From Achromobacter deleyi (GTDB lineage Bacteria > Pseudomonadota > Gammaproteobacteria > Burkholderiales > Burkholderiaceae_B): a stretch of DNA of 64,000 nucleotides. Location: NCBI RefSeq assembly GCF_016127315.1, contig NZ_CP065997.1:4340001-4404000 (forward strand), read 5' to 3'. The position numbers and the translations under genes are program-made. Below, in pieces: positions 63,465 through 64,000 of the stretch. Numbering within the stretch: the first letter of the stretch is position 1; every line of letters begins with the position of its first letter. The notes beneath the pieces were generated by a model that saw nothing but the letters and a program-made list of their open reading frames with translations, ran no database searches and was not told the DNA's origin.

Positions 63465-64000
63465 ATGTCTTTTATCCCCCATCCTGAATACCCCGATGCC
63501 GCCGGGCAGTTCGGCCGTTATGGCGGCCGCTACATGCCCGAGACGCTGGCGCCCGCGCTCGATGCGCTGGAACACACCTTCCGCGCGGTGCGCGAGGACC
63601 CCGCCTTCTGGGCCGAGTACCGCGCCATGCTGGCCGACTACGTGGGACGCCCGAGCCCGCTGCTGCATGCCCAGGCGCTCAGCGAGGAACTGGGCGGCTC
63701 GCGCATCTTCCTCAAGCGCGAGGACCTGAATCACACCGGCGCCCACAAGATCAACAATTGCCTGGGCCAGGCGTTGCTGGCGCGGCGCATGGGCAAGCGT
63801 CGCATCATCGCCGAGACCGGCGCCGGGCAGCACGGGGTGGCCACCGCCACGGTGTGCGCCTTGTTCGGCCTGGAATGCGTGGTCTACATGGGCGCCGTCG
63901 ACGTGGCGCGGCAGTCCTCCAACGTGGCGCGCATGGAGATGCTGGGCGCCCAGGTCCGGCCGGTGCCGGACGGCAGCGCCACGCTGAAGGACGCGATGAA
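63465..64000 (+). CDS. trpB: Tryptophan synthase beta chain, 5' part
   Basis: First 178 residues of TrpB, cut by the right edge. The enzyme condenses indole with serine using [33 protein letters not shown] and the PLP lysine in [24 protein letters not shown] are present, with [18 protein letters not shown] following. It is divergent from a TrpI-like LysR gene. Confidence 0.97.
   Translation, partial: MSFIPHPEYPDAAGQFGRYGGRYMPETLAPALDALEHTFRAVREDPAFWAEYRAMLADYVGRPSPLLHAQALSEELGGSRIFLKREDLNHTGAHKINNCLGQALLARRMGKRRIIAETGAGQHGVATATVCALFGLECVVYMGAVDVARQSSNVARMEMLGAQVRPVPDGSATLKDAM

Overview
The window is GC-rich, densely coded DNA from a betaproteobacterium. The gene content best fits the Alcaligenaceae (Bordetella/Achromobacter type): several TonB-dependent siderophore receptors, a FecI/FecR surface-signalling set, a large autotransporter, many small LysR/GntR/MarR/TetR regulators, and BenE/MocR and Rieske-type catabolic genes. 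This placement is by eye from protein content, not from a tree. I see no insertion sequence, integrase, tRNA, rRNA or CRISPR array.

Layout. 1-8758: end of a fatty-acid-type thiolase with an overlapping TetR gene; a BenE-family transporter overlapping a YggS-type PLP-binding protein, divergent from a MocR/PdxR-type regulator; a small membrane protein; then lysS, an SDR and prfB (with its programmed +1 frameshift) on the minus strand. 9057-16423: an MFS carrier with its terminator, then a 1906-residue autotransporter with a Fur-box-like site upstream. 16464-22069: housekeeping genes (recJ, an RpfE-like protein, lolC/E, lolD, tatD). 22115-40838: an iron-acquisition island made of (a) a two-component system divergent from a CirA/VctA-type receptor followed by a FatB/CeuE-type binding protein, two permeases and an ATPase, (b) a second receptor, and (c) a Fur-box-preceded FecI sigma factor, FecR, an STN-bearing receptor and a PepSY membrane protein. 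A thiM gene with a TPP riboswitch and one membrane protein sit between (b) and (c).

40898-48473: mixed small loci: a MarR regulator with a near-perfect 25-bp palindrome in front of a VOC/flavin-reductase pair, an orphan ABC ATPase with degenerate motifs, two SDRs, membrane and secreted proteins of unknown role, and a tandem DUF202 pair. 48622-58702: a plus-strand catabolic cluster (MFS carrier, aldehyde dehydrogenase, phthalate-dioxygenase-type Rieske oxygenase, VanB-type reductase, GMC oxidoreductase, GntR/UTRA regulator, sulfatase, TauE/SafE exporter). A twice-occurring TAGGACTA motif sits at its presumed promoter. This looks like a complete pathway for an unidentified, possibly sulfated, aromatic or alcohol substrate. 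58831-64000: quinone-dependent D-lactate dehydrogenase, an unusual flagellin-like protein carrying two proline-rich linkers and an inserted segment, and a TrpI-like LysR gene divergent from trpB, which runs off the right edge.

The most interesting leads are the B6-like BenE/YggS/MocR locus with PdxR-box-like repeats, the Fur-linked triplicated autotransporter, the linear-catecholate-type uptake system with a dedicated two-component system, the sulfatase/Rieske catabolic cluster with its candidate operator, the hybrid flagellin, and the degenerate ABC ATPase.
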